A DNA stretch of 64,000 bases from the NCBI GenBank assembly GCA_046348995.1, contig JAXMDB010000009.1, positions 62,001-126,000 on the forward strand, given 5' to 3'. The position numbers and the translations under genes are program-made. Shown in pieces: positions 52,899-61,572 of the stretch (the first letter of the stretch is position 1; every line of letters begins with the position of its first letter). Origin of the DNA: JANNSX01 sp046348995. GTDB taxonomy: Bacteria; Pseudomonadota; Alphaproteobacteria; Rhizobiales; Hyphomicrobiaceae. Below the pieces are notes generated by a model that worked only from the letters and a program-made list of their open reading frames with translations, was not told the origin of the DNA and did not search any database.

Positions 52899-52961
52899 TC
52901 TACTCCCTCACCATCGGCCGCCTCTGGCCGTCCGTCCCGTCAAAATGCTATGCGATCCGCC

Positions 52962-53627
52962 ATGCAACTCATCCTGTTCGATTGCGACGGCACGCTCGTC
53001 GATAGTCAGGCCTTGATCCAGGCCGCCATGACCGGAGCGTTTCGCACCTTGGGGCTGGCGCCGCCGGAGCGTGCGCGCACGCTGTCGGTCGTCGGCTTGT
53101 CGCTGCCCGAGGCGATGGCGCGGATGCTGCCGGAGGCGAGCCCGGCGACGCATCTGGCGGCGGCCGAGGCCTACAAGACAGACGCCATCGCGCTCAGGGA
53201 CGATGCCGCTTACGCGGAGCCCTTCTTCTCGGGCGCCCGGGAGACGATCGTGGCGCTGGCCAACAAACCCGGCGTCCGGCTCGGGCTCGCGACCGGCAAG
53301 TCGCGCCGGGGCGTCGACCGGCTGATCGCCCACGCCGGCCTCGAGGGTGTCTTCACGGCCATCGAGACCGCCGACAGCGCGCCGTCCAAGCCGCATCCGG
53401 GGATGATCCTGCAAGCCATGCTGACGGCCGGCGTCGAGGCTGCCGCCACGACCATGATCGGCGATACGACGTTCGATCTCGACATGGCGCGCAGCGCCGG
53501 CGTCCGGGGCATCGGCGTCGCTTGGGGCTATCATCCGGTGTCCGCCCTTCGCGCGTCGGGCGCCCACCACATCGTCCAAACCTTTGCCGAGCTCGACGAT
53601 TTGCTCGGCCCGAGGACCACACCATGA
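52962..53627 (+). CDS. HAD-IA family hydrolase
   Basis: A 221-residue phosphatase. The nucleophile loop FDCDGTLVDS is at the N-terminus, the Thr/Ser motif near LATGKS (about residue 107), the Lys in SKPHPGM and the metal loop GDTTFDLDMA (about 168). It resembles phosphoglycolate-phosphatase-like proteins; the substrate is unknown. The start MQLILFD fits the fold; an ATG four codons upstream is possible. Its stop overlaps the ATP12 start. Confidence 0.88.
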   Translation: MQLILFDCDGTLVDSQALIQAAMTGAFRTLGLAPPERARTLSVVGLSLPEAMARMLPEASPATHLAAAEAYKTDAIALRDDAAYAEPFFSGARETIVALANKPGVRLGLATGKSRRGVDRLIAHAGLEGVFTAIETADSAPSKPHPGMILQAMLTAGVEAAATTMIGDTTFDLDMARSAGVRGIGVAWGYHPVSALRASGAHHIVQTFAELDDLLGPRTTP

Positions 53628-54388
53628 GCGACACGAGCGACGAAGAGCTCGGACCCATGCAACGGGCCCAGCGCCAGATGCGGCCCGAGCTGCCGCGGCG
53701 GTTCTACACGGAGGCCACCGTTGCTCGCGAGGCGACCGGCTATGCCGTTCGGCTCGACGGCAAATCGGTTCGCACGCCGGGCAAGCGACCACTCGTGCTA
53801 CCGGCAGCAGCGCTCGCCGAGGCGATCGCCGGCGAATGGCGGGCCCAGGGCGAGCGGATCGATCCGGCGACCATGCCGATGACCCGCCTCGCCAACACCG
53901 TCCTCGATGCCGTCGTCGAGCGGATGGCCGAGGTGCGCGCCGATGCGCTCAAATACGGCGGCAGCGATCTCCTCTGCTATCGCGCGAGCCATCCGGCCGA
54001 GCTCGTCGAGCAGCAGGCGAAGCTGTGGACGCCGCTGCTCGACTGGGCGGCAACGGCGCTCGGTGCCCGCCTCGAGGCCGTCGAGGGGATCAGTCATCAC
54101 GCGCAGCCAAAGGCGGCGCTGGCCGCCATCGATCGCGCGCTCGAGGCGCTCGATCCCTTCGCGCTCGCGGGCGTGCACGAGCTGACGACGTTGAGCGGGT
54201 CGGTGATCCTTGCGCTCGCCGTTGCGCATGGTGCGGTCACGGCCGAGCAGGCCTGGTCGGCGGCCCATGTCGACGAGGATTGGCAGGTCCGGCAGTGGGG
54301 CGAGGATTTCGAGGCGGCCGAGCGGCGCAAGCGGCGGCAGGCCGATTTCGAAGCGGCGTCGTCGCTCGTCAGGCTCGCGCGCGCCTGA
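53624..54388 (+). CDS. ATP12 family F1-ATPase assembly chaperone
   Basis: A 254-residue protein of the ATP12 family. Typical stretches are RRFYTEATVA near residue 25, the GYAVRLDGKSVRTPGK motif (39-54), PMTRLANTVLDAV (about 86) and DEDWQVRQWGED near the end. In mitochondria ATP12 helps assemble the F1 alpha subunit; bacterial homologues occur in alphaproteobacteria. It overlaps the HAD gene by four bases (ATGA), the common pairing in the order. Confidence 0.92.
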   Translation: MSDTSDEELGPMQRAQRQMRPELPRRFYTEATVAREATGYAVRLDGKSVRTPGKRPLVLPAAALAEAIAGEWRAQGERIDPATMPMTRLANTVLDAVVERMAEVRADALKYGGSDLLCYRASHPAELVEQQAKLWTPLLDWAATALGARLEAVEGISHHAQPKAALAAIDRALEALDPFALAGVHELTTLSGSVILALAVAHGAVTAEQAWSAAHVDEDWQVRQWGEDFEAAERRKRRQADFEAASSLVRLARA

Positions 54389-54469
54389 CCCCCTGCGCCC
54401 ATTTTTCCGACCGCATCGCTATCGGGCGTCGTCTATAAGCGCCACTGAACAGAAGGGGGAGAAGAACAA

Positions 54470-54991
54470 ATGGCCGAAGGTGCTGCACCGAAAGCATTTC
54501 CCGTATCCTGGGATCAGTTCCACCGCGACGCGCGCGCGCTCGCCTGGCGCTTGGCGGACAAGGGGCCGGGGGGCGAGCCCTTTCAGGCGATCGTGTGCAT
54601 CACGCGCGGCGGCCTCGTGCCGGCAGCGATCGTCGCCCGCGAGCTCGGGCTTCGCATGATCGAGACGATCTGCATCGCGAGCTACCACGACTACAAGAGT
54701 CAGGGCGAGCTCATGGTGCTGAAGGAGATCGCACCGGCTGTCGCCTCAGTCGGCAACGGCCGGGGCCGCGGCATCCTCGTCGTCGACGACCTGACGGACA
54801 CCGGCAAAACGGCGAAGATCGTGCGCGATCTCTTGCCGGAGGCCCACTTCGCCGCCGTTTACGCCAAGCCCCAGGGCGCGCCGCTGATCGACACCTTCGT
54901 CACGGAAGTGTCCCAGGACACCTGGATCTACTTCCCCTGGGACATGGGCCTCGCCTACCAGGAGCCGATCGCCAAGGGAACGGCGGGGTAG
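54470..54991 (+). CDS. gpt: Xanthine(-guanine) phosphoribosyltransferase
   Basis: A 173-residue type I phosphoribosyltransferase. The PRPP loop is ILVVDDLTDTGKT (about residues 103-115). CITRGGLVPAAIVARELG near 39 and the end YFPWDMGLAYQEP are typical of Gpt. It salvages xanthine and guanine to XMP and GMP. GAAGGGGGAGAAG lies just before the start. It is followed by a converging RTX gene. Confidence 0.94.
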   Translation: MAEGAAPKAFPVSWDQFHRDARALAWRLADKGPGGEPFQAIVCITRGGLVPAAIVARELGLRMIETICIASYHDYKSQGELMVLKEIAPAVASVGNGRGRGILVVDDLTDTGKTAKIVRDLLPEAHFAAVYAKPQGAPLIDTFVTEVSQDTWIYFPWDMGLAYQEPIAKGTAG

Positions 54992-55043
54992 AGTGCTCAC
55001 CACACAAAGGCATAACAGCGCCCCTTGCTTCCCGGCGGATGGC

Positions 55044-55982
55044 TCAGGCGATCAGCACGAAATCGAAAGCCAGAAAGTTGGACATCGTGCCGGCGCCGAA
55101 ATCGGCGATCAGAACGGGAAGGACGCCGCCAGCACCGTCCTTGTCGTACCAGAGCGTGTCAGCGTTGGTATCGTTATAGATCACATGCGTGCCAGCGGCG
55201 CCGGACGAGTTGGTGGGTACCGCAGCGGCGGTGAAGAAGTTCGTGCCGCCAACGAGTGCCGTAATGCCGAATTCGCTCGTGCTCAGGACGATCTTGTCGA
55301 GGTCGGCGAACTCGAAATTGAAGATGCGGTCGGGCGCATCCTTGTGCAGGACGACTTTGTCCTGGACGGCGTCGCTTCCGCAATCGACCTGATCCATTCC
55401 GGCCCCACCGTCGATGTAGTCAAGTCCTCCGGCCCCGCCGATGACATCGTTTCCAGTGCCGCCGAACATGCGGTCGTTGCCGCCGTTCGAGTAGATCGTG
55501 TCGTCGCCGCCCAGCCCCATGATCGTGTTGTCGCCGGCATTGCCGTAGAGCCCCTGCGTGCCGACGGCACCACCGCCGTCGTCGAAGTTCGAGCCCATGA
55601 TGTTCTCGATGCTCGAGAATGTGTCGCCCGTGGCATCGCCGGCATTGCCGAGATTGTTCAAGAGGTCCATGCCGACGCCAGACGCCGCATGCTCGTAGGA
55701 GACCCAGTCGGTCCCGGCGCCGCCCAGATGCTTGTCGGCGCCCTTGCCGCCTTCCAGAATGTCGTTGCCGTCACCACCCGTCAGCGTGTCGTTGCCGGCT
55801 TCGCCCAACAGCTTATCCTTGCCGGCATCGCCGAACAGCTTGTCGTTGCCCGTGCCGCCGAGCAGCTGATCGTTGCCGCGGCCCCCGCGCAACGTGTCGT
55901 CGTTGCCGAGACCGAGAATGACGTCGCCGGCCGTCGTGCCGACGATCGAGTTCTTCGAGCTGTTTCCGACGATGCGCGCCAT
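55044..55982 (-). CDS. RTX calcium-binding repeat protein 2
   Basis: A 312-residue acidic protein. GGxGNDxL nonapeptide repeats fill residues 20-85 and recur near 165-205. A beta-rich middle has WVSYEHAASGVGMDLLNN, and the C-terminal MSNFLAFDFVLIA resembles a type I secretion signal. The N-terminal repeat block closely parallels that of the other RTX protein at 39964-41280, but the rest differs. No enzyme domain is recognised. It is probably secreted and binds calcium at the surface. No exporter gene is near. Confidence 0.86.
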   Translation of the reverse strand: MARIVGNSSKNSIVGTTAGDVILGLGNDDTLRGGRGNDQLLGGTGNDKLFGDAGKDKLLGEAGNDTLTGGDGNDILEGGKGADKHLGGAGTDWVSYEHAASGVGMDLLNNLGNAGDATGDTFSSIENIMGSNFDDGGGAVGTQGLYGNAGDNTIMGLGGDDTIYSNGGNDRMFGGTGNDVIGGAGGLDYIDGGAGMDQVDCGSDAVQDKVVLHKDAPDRIFNFEFADLDKIVLSTSEFGITALVGGTNFFTAAAVPTNSSGAAGTHVIYNDTNADTLWYDKDGAGGVLPVLIADFGAGTMSNFLAFDFVLIA

Positions 55983-56166
55983 GACAGGCCTCCAGTTTCG
56001 ACCAATGTCAGATGGCTGACTGTATGTGATGCGCATTGAGCAGACAAGGTTACGATTGCAATTCGCAGCGGCTGGTTACCGGCAGGGCAGGAATGCGCGG
56101 ACGCCGCTGGGCTTGCCTTCGCCAATCGCTAATCTCGACCACCGAGCCAACCTTTGGAGCCCCTCC

Positions 56167-57180
56167 ATGTCCACCGCCAACGACCAAGCCGTCTGGATCT
56201 ACAACGAGACCATCAAGCTGTTCGGCTCCGTTCCCGAGCCGGGCTTCGAGACGAAGGGCGAGATGGAGCGGGTCTGGGGGCGCAACTGGGGCATCGACAA
56301 CGACGTCGGGCAAATTCGCGTCGTGCTCATGCATCGGCCGGGCAACGAGATGAACGTCGTCGATCCCAAGAAGCGGATCGACAGCATCGGCTCGTTCGGC
56401 GACATCGAGGCCGGCTGGTACTTCCAGTCGGACACCATCCCGCCCGTCAAGGAGATGCAGGCCCAGCACGACGCGTATGCGGCGCTGCTCCGCAAGGAAG
56501 GCTGCGAGGTGGTCTATGTCGAGGGCGACGTCGGCAACCGGTTGAAGAGCTGCTACACGCGCGATCCGCTGATCGCGGTCAAGGGCGGGGCGATCGTGCT
56601 GCGCATGGCACCCCGCGCCCGCCGCGGCGAGGAGCTCAACATCACCCGCACGCTCGCCAAGATCGGCATGCCGATCCTGCGCACTCTCAACGGCACGGCG
56701 ATGCTCGAAGGCGGCGGCTTTGCCTGGATCAACCAGAGGACAGCCGTCGTGTGCCGCTCGATCCGTTGCAACGACGAGGGCATCCAGCAGGTCCGCGAGG
56801 TGCTGGAGAAGCAGGATGTGGAGCTTCTGGTCGTCGACATGACGGGCTATCAGATCCACATCGACGGCGCGTTCCTGATGATTGATCGCGACCTCGCCAT
56901 CGTCGATCCGAGCCAGCTGCCGTTCTGGTTCCTCGAGAAGCTCAAGGCGCTGAGGGTTCGCACGATCGAGATCACACCGGCGGACAGTAGCTGGATCATC
57001 AACAGCCTCGCCGTGCGCCCCGGCCGCCTCATCATGTCGGGCGGCGGGTCGAACCGGACGATGGATGCGATCGTCAAGGCCGGCGTCGAGGTGCTGCCGA
57101 TGCCGTATGAGGCCGTACAACTCAACGGCGGCGGCCTGCACTGCTCGACGACGCCACTGATAAGGGATTCGATTTGGTAG
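56167..57180 (+). CDS. Amidinotransferase-fold protein (DDAH / arginine-deiminase-like)
   Basis: A 337-residue protein of the guanidine-group-modifying superfamily. The catalytic Cys 326 is in GGGLHCSTTPL near the end, the His in YQIHIDGAF (about residue 237) and the Asp in TRDPLI (about 137). Length and layout fit dimethylarginine dimethylaminohydrolases or other amidinohydrolases. It should act on a guanidino compound; the substrate is not known. It is divergent from the second RTX gene with no operon partner. Confidence 0.84.
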   Translation: MSTANDQAVWIYNETIKLFGSVPEPGFETKGEMERVWGRNWGIDNDVGQIRVVLMHRPGNEMNVVDPKKRIDSIGSFGDIEAGWYFQSDTIPPVKEMQAQHDAYAALLRKEGCEVVYVEGDVGNRLKSCYTRDPLIAVKGGAIVLRMAPRARRGEELNITRTLAKIGMPILRTLNGTAMLEGGGFAWINQRTAVVCRSIRCNDEGIQQVREVLEKQDVELLVVDMTGYQIHIDGAFLMIDRDLAIVDPSQLPFWFLEKLKALRVRTIEITPADSSWIINSLAVRPGRLIMSGGGSNRTMDAIVKAGVEVLPMPYEAVQLNGGGLHCSTTPLIRDSIW

Positions 57181-57240
57181 GTGATTTCGTACTGTTGGGC
57201 CCTTTGGCCATTCGATCCTGATGAGGGGTCTGTGCCTCGC

Positions 57241-57392
57241 TCCACCCCTCTCCCGCCTGTCGGCACCCTCTCCCCAAAAGGAGAGGGCCGAAAGAGGGGA
57301 GAGAACGATCGTGCGTCGAGCATTTCTCTCGTTAGAGCCGGCCTTCTCCTTTGGGGAGAAGGTGGCCGAAGGCCGGATGAGGGGTTGAGCAG
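57241..57392. repeat. Intergenic palindromic repeat after the amidinotransferase gene
   Basis: About 150 bases made of CCCTCTCC and CCGGCC blocks in inverted order. Its right end GGCCGGATGAGGGGTTGAGC is the same as bases 15-34 of the window, and its left part matches 55-105. GGCCTTCTCC and GGAGAAGG arms form an inner hairpin. It lies between converging genes. Confidence 0.65.
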
Positions 57393-57402
57393 TCCACCGC
57401 CC

Positions 57403-59223
57403 TCACCCCGCCGCCGTCAGCACCTGCAGCCGGCTCAGCTGCGCGTACACGCCGTCGCGGGCGACGAGGGCGGCGTGCGGACCGGTCTCGACGATGCGGC
57501 CGTCCTCCATGACGCAGATCATGTCGGCGTCCTGGATGGTCGAGAGGCGGTGGGCGATGACGAGCGTCGTGCGATCCTTCGAGAAGCGCGCCAGCGCCTC
57601 CTGCACGAGGCGCTCCGATTGCGTGTCGAGCGCGCTCGTCGCCTCGTCGAGCAACAGGATCGGGGCGTCCTTGAGGATCGCCCTCGCGAGCGCGATGCGC
57701 TGACGCTGGCCGCCCGAGAGGCGCATGCCGCGGTCGCCGATGATCGTGTCGAACCCGTTCGGCAGCTCGCCGATGAAGTCGAGCGCGGCGGCGGCCTCGG
57801 CGGCGGCAATCACCTCGGTTTCGCTCGCGCCGAGCCGTCCGAGCAGGATGTTGGCGCGCACCGTGTCGTTGAAGAGCGTGATGTCCTGGCTGACGATCGA
57901 GATGGAGTCGCGCAGGCTCGCGATGGTGACGCCGCGAATGTCCTGCCCGTCGATCAGGATGCGGCCGCGCTGCGGCTCGAAGAAGCGCGGCACGAGATTG
58001 AGGACGGTGGTCTTGCCAGCGCCGGACCGGCCGACGAGGGCGACCGTCGTGCCGCCAGCGACATCGAGCGTCACGTCGCGGACGGCAGGCTCATCATCTT
58101 CGTACGCGAAGGTGACGTCGTCGAACCGGATCTCGCCGCGCCCGATCTTGAGCGGCTGGGCACCTGGCACGTCGACGATCGCCGGCTTCTCGTCCAAGAG
58201 CTCGAACACGCGCTGCACGGCGGCGAGGCCCTCCTGCAGCTTCGCATTCAGATTGCCGAAGGCGCGCATGGGCTGGGCGGCGAGGGCGAGGGCCGTGAGG
58301 AACCCCATGAAGTCGCCGACCGTCGAGATGCCGGACGCGATGCGGTAGCCGGCGAGCGCCAGCACACCCGCAATCGCAAGCCCGCCGAGGACCTCGAGCA
58401 GCGGATCCATCGCGGCGCGGCTCCTGACCGCCTTCATCCGCAGCCGGAACACCTCGTCAAAGCTCTGGTTCGTGCGCTTGGCAGCGTAGCCTTCCAAGCG
58501 GAAGCTCTTGATGAGGCGGACGCTCGACAGGCTCTCGGTGAGGCTCGAGGTCATGCCGCCGAGCTCCGATTGCGTGCGTTTGGCAACGCGGCGGAGCTTC
58601 TGGCCGATGCGCATGATCGGCCAGGCGGCGACGGGATAGACGCACAGCACGATGAGGGCGAGCTGCCAGTCGAGCCACAGCATGGTGCCGACGACGGCTG
58701 CGACCGACAGCACGTCGCGAAAAGAGGTGTTGAGGAGGGCCAGCGCCGCAGTCTGAATGGCACCGATGTCGTTCGTCAACCGCGAGACCAGATGGCCGGG
58801 GGTCTCGCGCGCGAGCCGGGCAAAGTCGGCCCGCAGCAGATGCGCGTAGATCGCCTTCTGCATGCCCACCGTCATGCTGTAGACGGTCCGGCTCGAGATC
58901 ACGGTCTGCAGAAACGAGAACAGGCTGCGGATGAAGGTGACGGCGACGATGGCCACCACGATGACCCACAGCAGATCGAGCTTGCCCGGTCCGAGCGAGT
59001 TGAACGCGAACTTGATGATGAGGGGATAGGCACCCGACGAGGCGGCGATGACGGCGGTCAGGAGCGAGGAGACGACCAGCTCTTTCCATTGCCCGCGCAC
59101 CCAGTCGCGCCAGGTGCGCTTCAACAGCGACCAGCTGCGCTCGTCGAGCTTGGGGATGGTGCCCGTGGGGCTTTGGATCGGCGTCTCGGCCAAGGTGCAA
59201 TCTCTCGCATGGGCCCGCCGCAT
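57403..59223 (-). CDS. ABC exporter, MsbA/multidrug type (fused permease and ATPase)
   Basis: A 606-residue half-transporter. Six transmembrane helices lie in the first 330 residues and the ATPase in 365-600, with Walker A GRSGAGKTT (about 401), signature LSGGQRQRIALAR (about 501) and Walker B ILLLDEATSALD. Such homodimers flip lipid A core or other lipids; the neighbouring DUF4170 gene, which often adjoins lipid A genes, supports a lipid role. The start may be 59223 or the TTG at 59193. Confidence 0.88.
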   Translation of the reverse strand: MRRAHARDCTLAETPIQSPTGTIPKLDERSWSLLKRTWRDWVRGQWKELVVSSLLTAVIAASSGAYPLIIKFAFNSLGPGKLDLLWVIVVAIVAVTFIRSLFSFLQTVISSRTVYSMTVGMQKAIYAHLLRADFARLARETPGHLVSRLTNDIGAIQTAALALLNTSFRDVLSVAAVVGTMLWLDWQLALIVLCVYPVAAWPIMRIGQKLRRVAKRTQSELGGMTSSLTESLSSVRLIKSFRLEGYAAKRTNQSFDEVFRLRMKAVRSRAAMDPLLEVLGGLAIAGVLALAGYRIASGISTVGDFMGFLTALALAAQPMRAFGNLNAKLQEGLAAVQRVFELLDEKPAIVDVPGAQPLKIGRGEIRFDDVTFAYEDDEPAVRDVTLDVAGGTTVALVGRSGAGKTTVLNLVPRFFEPQRGRILIDGQDIRGVTIASLRDSISIVSQDITLFNDTVRANILLGRLGASETEVIAAAEAAAALDFIGELPNGFDTIIGDRGMRLSGGQRQRIALARAILKDAPILLLDEATSALDTQSERLVQEALARFSKDRTTLVIAHRLSTIQDADMICVMEDGRIVETGPHAALVARDGVYAQLSRLQVLTAAG

Positions 59224-59263
59224 CGAATCAGCGCCCGGTTTGACGGTCCGACCCTAGCCGGTC

Positions 59264-59533
59264 TCAAGCGCCCTTGCGCCGCGACGTCAAGCCCGGGGCG
59301 AGGGGATCGATGAGCTCGTGCAGGTCGACGATGAAGTAGCGCATCAGAGCATTGTCGACGGTACGTTGGGCCGAGCCCTTCCACGCGGCCTCGGCCTCCG
59401 CCCGCGAGCCGTAGATGCCGACGATGTCGAGCCCCTCCACATCGCGGAACTGGACGCCGGCGAGGCTCGACAACTCGCCGCCGAACACGAGGTGGAGATG
59501 CTGTCTTGCTTTGGGCTTCGCCCGGCTCGCCAT
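59264..59533 (-). CDS. DUF4170 family protein
   Basis: An 89-residue soluble protein. HLVFGGELSSLAGVQFRDVE, GIYGSRAEAEAAWKGSAQRT and RYFIVDLHELIDP match the DUF4170 family, which in Hyphomicrobiales adjoins kdtA and lpxK lipid A genes. The function is unknown. It is 40 bases upstream of the MsbA-like gene and is probably co-transcribed. Confidence 0.88.
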   Translation of the reverse strand: MASRAKPKARQHLHLVFGGELSSLAGVQFRDVEGLDIVGIYGSRAEAEAAWKGSAQRTVDNALMRYFIVDLHELIDPLAPGLTSRRKGA

Positions 59534-59739
59534 CTCGCCCGCTCCCTGGCTGAAAGTGTTCTCGTCCTGACCGGATCGATACGGGCCTTCGGGGCTCGTT
59601 AACCGCTGTCTTAAGCATGGGCCAACGGAGTTTGTCTATCATCGGCAACTCCAAGACGGTCGGCTCCTCGAGAGTCGGCAGACAGGCGTCAGCGGGGACC
59701 TGCTCCGGAGCCAACCGGAGCGGCCCCGATCGCACTGTC

Positions 59740-60684
59740 TTAGAGCTGCTGCCACAGACTGTCGGTGAGGATCGCCGCAAAGAGCAGCGCCCCGTAGCCG
59801 TGGTTCGACCGGAACCGGGCGAGGCAATTGCTCCCGTTCTCCGTGTCGAGCGTCGCGATCTGCCAGGCCAAATGCGCGAGCGCCAGGAGCATTCCGGTGA
59901 GAAACACGGGGCCGGCTCCGGCCGTGCCGCCGGCCAGAGTCTGCAGCAGCCAAGCCCCGCCGTAGAGCCCGATCAGCCACGGCTTTGTTTGCGCGCCGAA
60001 CCTGAGGGCCGTCGAGCGCATGCCGATGAGCGCGTCGTCCTCCTTGTCCTGGTGGGCGTAGATGGTGTCGTAGCCGATGATCCAGAGGATGGTGCCCGCA
60101 TAGAGGAGGAGGGCCGGCAGATCGAGCCGGCCAAAAGCGGCGGCCCAGCCCATGAGCGCGCCCCATCCGAAGGCCAACCCCAGCACCGCCTGAGGCCAGC
60201 TCGTGATCCGCTTCATCAAGGGATAGACGGCGACGACGCCGAGCGAGGCGATGCCGAGGCCGATCGAGAAGGCGTTGAATTGCAGCAGGACGACAAGTCC
60301 GGTCAACGCCAGCGCCACCATGAAGCCGAGCGCGGCCTTCGCCGAAACCCGGCCCGAGGGGAGGGGACGGGACCGTGTCCGCTCCACCTCGGCGTCGATC
60401 TTGCGGTCGAGAAAGTCGTTCCACACGCAGCCGGCGCCGCGCATGACGTGGGCGCCGATCAGAAACAGCCCTAGGTGCCAAAGGTTCGGATAGGGCTGTC
60501 CCGTATGGATCGCAGCCAGCGCTGCCGACCACCAACAGGGCCACATGAGGAGCCAGCCGCCGATCGGCCGGTCGGCGCGGGCGAGCTGCAAGTAGGGCCG
60601 GAGGCTCGACGGCGCATAGCGGTCGACCCAGTTGCCGCGCGGCGCATCGGCGACGGTGCCGGACGTGTGAGCCATGGCCTCCAC
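59740..60684 (-). CDS. ubiA: 4-hydroxybenzoate polyprenyltransferase
   Basis: A 314-residue membrane enzyme with eight or nine helices. The two aspartate-rich motifs are NDFLDRKID (about residues 90-98) and DTIYAHQDKEDD (about 207-218), which bind the prenyl diphosphate through magnesium. It attaches the polyprenyl tail to 4-hydroxybenzoate in ubiquinone synthesis. The start may be 60684 or the ATG at 60675. It is divergent from rsmE. Confidence 0.94.
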   Translation of the reverse strand: MEAMAHTSGTVADAPRGNWVDRYAPSSLRPYLQLARADRPIGGWLLMWPCWWSAALAAIHTGQPYPNLWHLGLFLIGAHVMRGAGCVWNDFLDRKIDAEVERTRSRPLPSGRVSAKAALGFMVALALTGLVVLLQFNAFSIGLGIASLGVVAVYPLMKRITSWPQAVLGLAFGWGALMGWAAAFGRLDLPALLLYAGTILWIIGYDTIYAHQDKEDDALIGMRSTALRFGAQTKPWLIGLYGGAWLLQTLAGGTAGAGPVFLTGMLLALAHLAWQIATLDTENGSNCLARFRSNHGYGALLFAAILTDSLWQQL

Positions 60685-60767
60685 CCAATCAATCGATGCC
60701 GGGACTCTTGCCCGCGTCGCCCCTCCCGTTCAAGAGTGCTCGGCAACGTCAATCTGGGTAAACGCGC

Positions 60768-61499
60768 GTGGCACGAGATCTGATCCGGCTGTACGTCGAG
60801 GCGCCGCTTAAGGTTGGCGGTGGCTTCGACGTGGCCGAGGAGCAGGCGGGCTATCTCCTCAAGGTGATGCGCTTAGGGAGCGGGGACGACCTTCTCGTGT
60901 TCAATGGCCGGGACGGCGAGTACCGGGCGCGGATCGCGGAGGCCGGCAAGCGGCGCTGCCGTGTCGAGGCTGTCGAGCTCGCTCGGGCACAAGCGCAGGG
61001 ACCGGACATCGACTATCTGTTCGCGCCACTGAAGCGGTCCCGCCTCGACTACATGGTGCAGAAGGCAACCGAGCTCGGCGTCCGCCGGCTGCGTCCGGTC
61101 ACCACCGAGCACACCCAGGTCGAACGCATCAACCTCGAGCGGATGCGGGCGAATGCCATCGAGGCGGCCGAGCAGTGCGGCGTGCTGTGGGTGCCGGATA
61201 TCCTGGAGCCGGCCGGCTTGGATGCCGTGCTCGGTGGCTGGGAACCCGGCCGCCGCCTCGTTTTCGCGGATGAGGCCGCCGCCCAGACAAGTCCGATCAC
61301 GGCGCTGTCAGCGCTGACGCCAGGCCCGCTCGCCGTGCTCGTCGGCCCGGAGGGCGGGTTCTCGCCCGACGAGCGCAAGCGGCTCCTCGGCCTGCCCTTC
61401 GTCACCCCGATTTCGCTCGGGCCGCGCATCATGCGGGCCGATACGGCGGCGGTGGCCGTGCTCACCCTTGTCAACGCCGTCCTCGGCGACTGGCGTTGA
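60768..61499 (+). CDS. rsmE: 16S rRNA (uracil-1498-N3)-methyltransferase
   Basis: A 243-residue SPOUT methyltransferase. An N-terminal PUA-like domain (about residues 1-70) is followed by the knotted domain with KATELGVRRLRPV, VLVGPEGGFSPDE and LGPRIMRADTAAVAVLTLV, which binds S-adenosylmethionine. It modifies U1498 of 16S rRNA. The start is GTG at 60768. It lies 73 bases before gshA and they are often neighbours in the order. Confidence 0.94.
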   Translation: MARDLIRLYVEAPLKVGGGFDVAEEQAGYLLKVMRLGSGDDLLVFNGRDGEYRARIAEAGKRRCRVEAVELARAQAQGPDIDYLFAPLKRSRLDYMVQKATELGVRRLRPVTTEHTQVERINLERMRANAIEAAEQCGVLWVPDILEPAGLDAVLGGWEPGRRLVFADEAAAQTSPITALSALTPGPLAVLVGPEGGFSPDERKRLLGLPFVTPISLGPRIMRADTAAVAVLTLVNAVLGDWR

Positions 61500-61572
61500 G
61501 CTTATCGGCGATGCCCCTTGAGTTGCGCGGCCGGGCCGGACATAAGGGCTTGCAAAAGCATGAAGAGGTGCC

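Larger units (their letters stand above)
52004..52961. other. Repeat-rich gap between the RluC-like and HAD genes
   Basis: With the repeat at 51916 this makes a 1.1-kb stretch with no supportable gene. It holds GGGCGAGC...GCTCGCCC and GGGGCGACC...GGTCGCCC hairpins (52156-52226), a CCTCTCCC...GGGAGAGG palindrome (52268-52299), two more GAGGGGCGA-type hairpins (52350-52425) and a GAATAGGGAGTTG inverted repeat (52832-52898). Frames of 100-170 codons on both strands run through these repeats and are spurious. The final 60 bases should hold the HAD gene promoter. Confidence 0.7.

Noticed and set aside
51822..52961. Several open frames of 100-216 codons in the repeat-rich gap, and a possible CRISPR array
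   Set aside because: The frames pass through inverted repeats on both strands and have no domains. The repeats are dispersed palindromes of different families without regular spacers, so they are not CRISPR.
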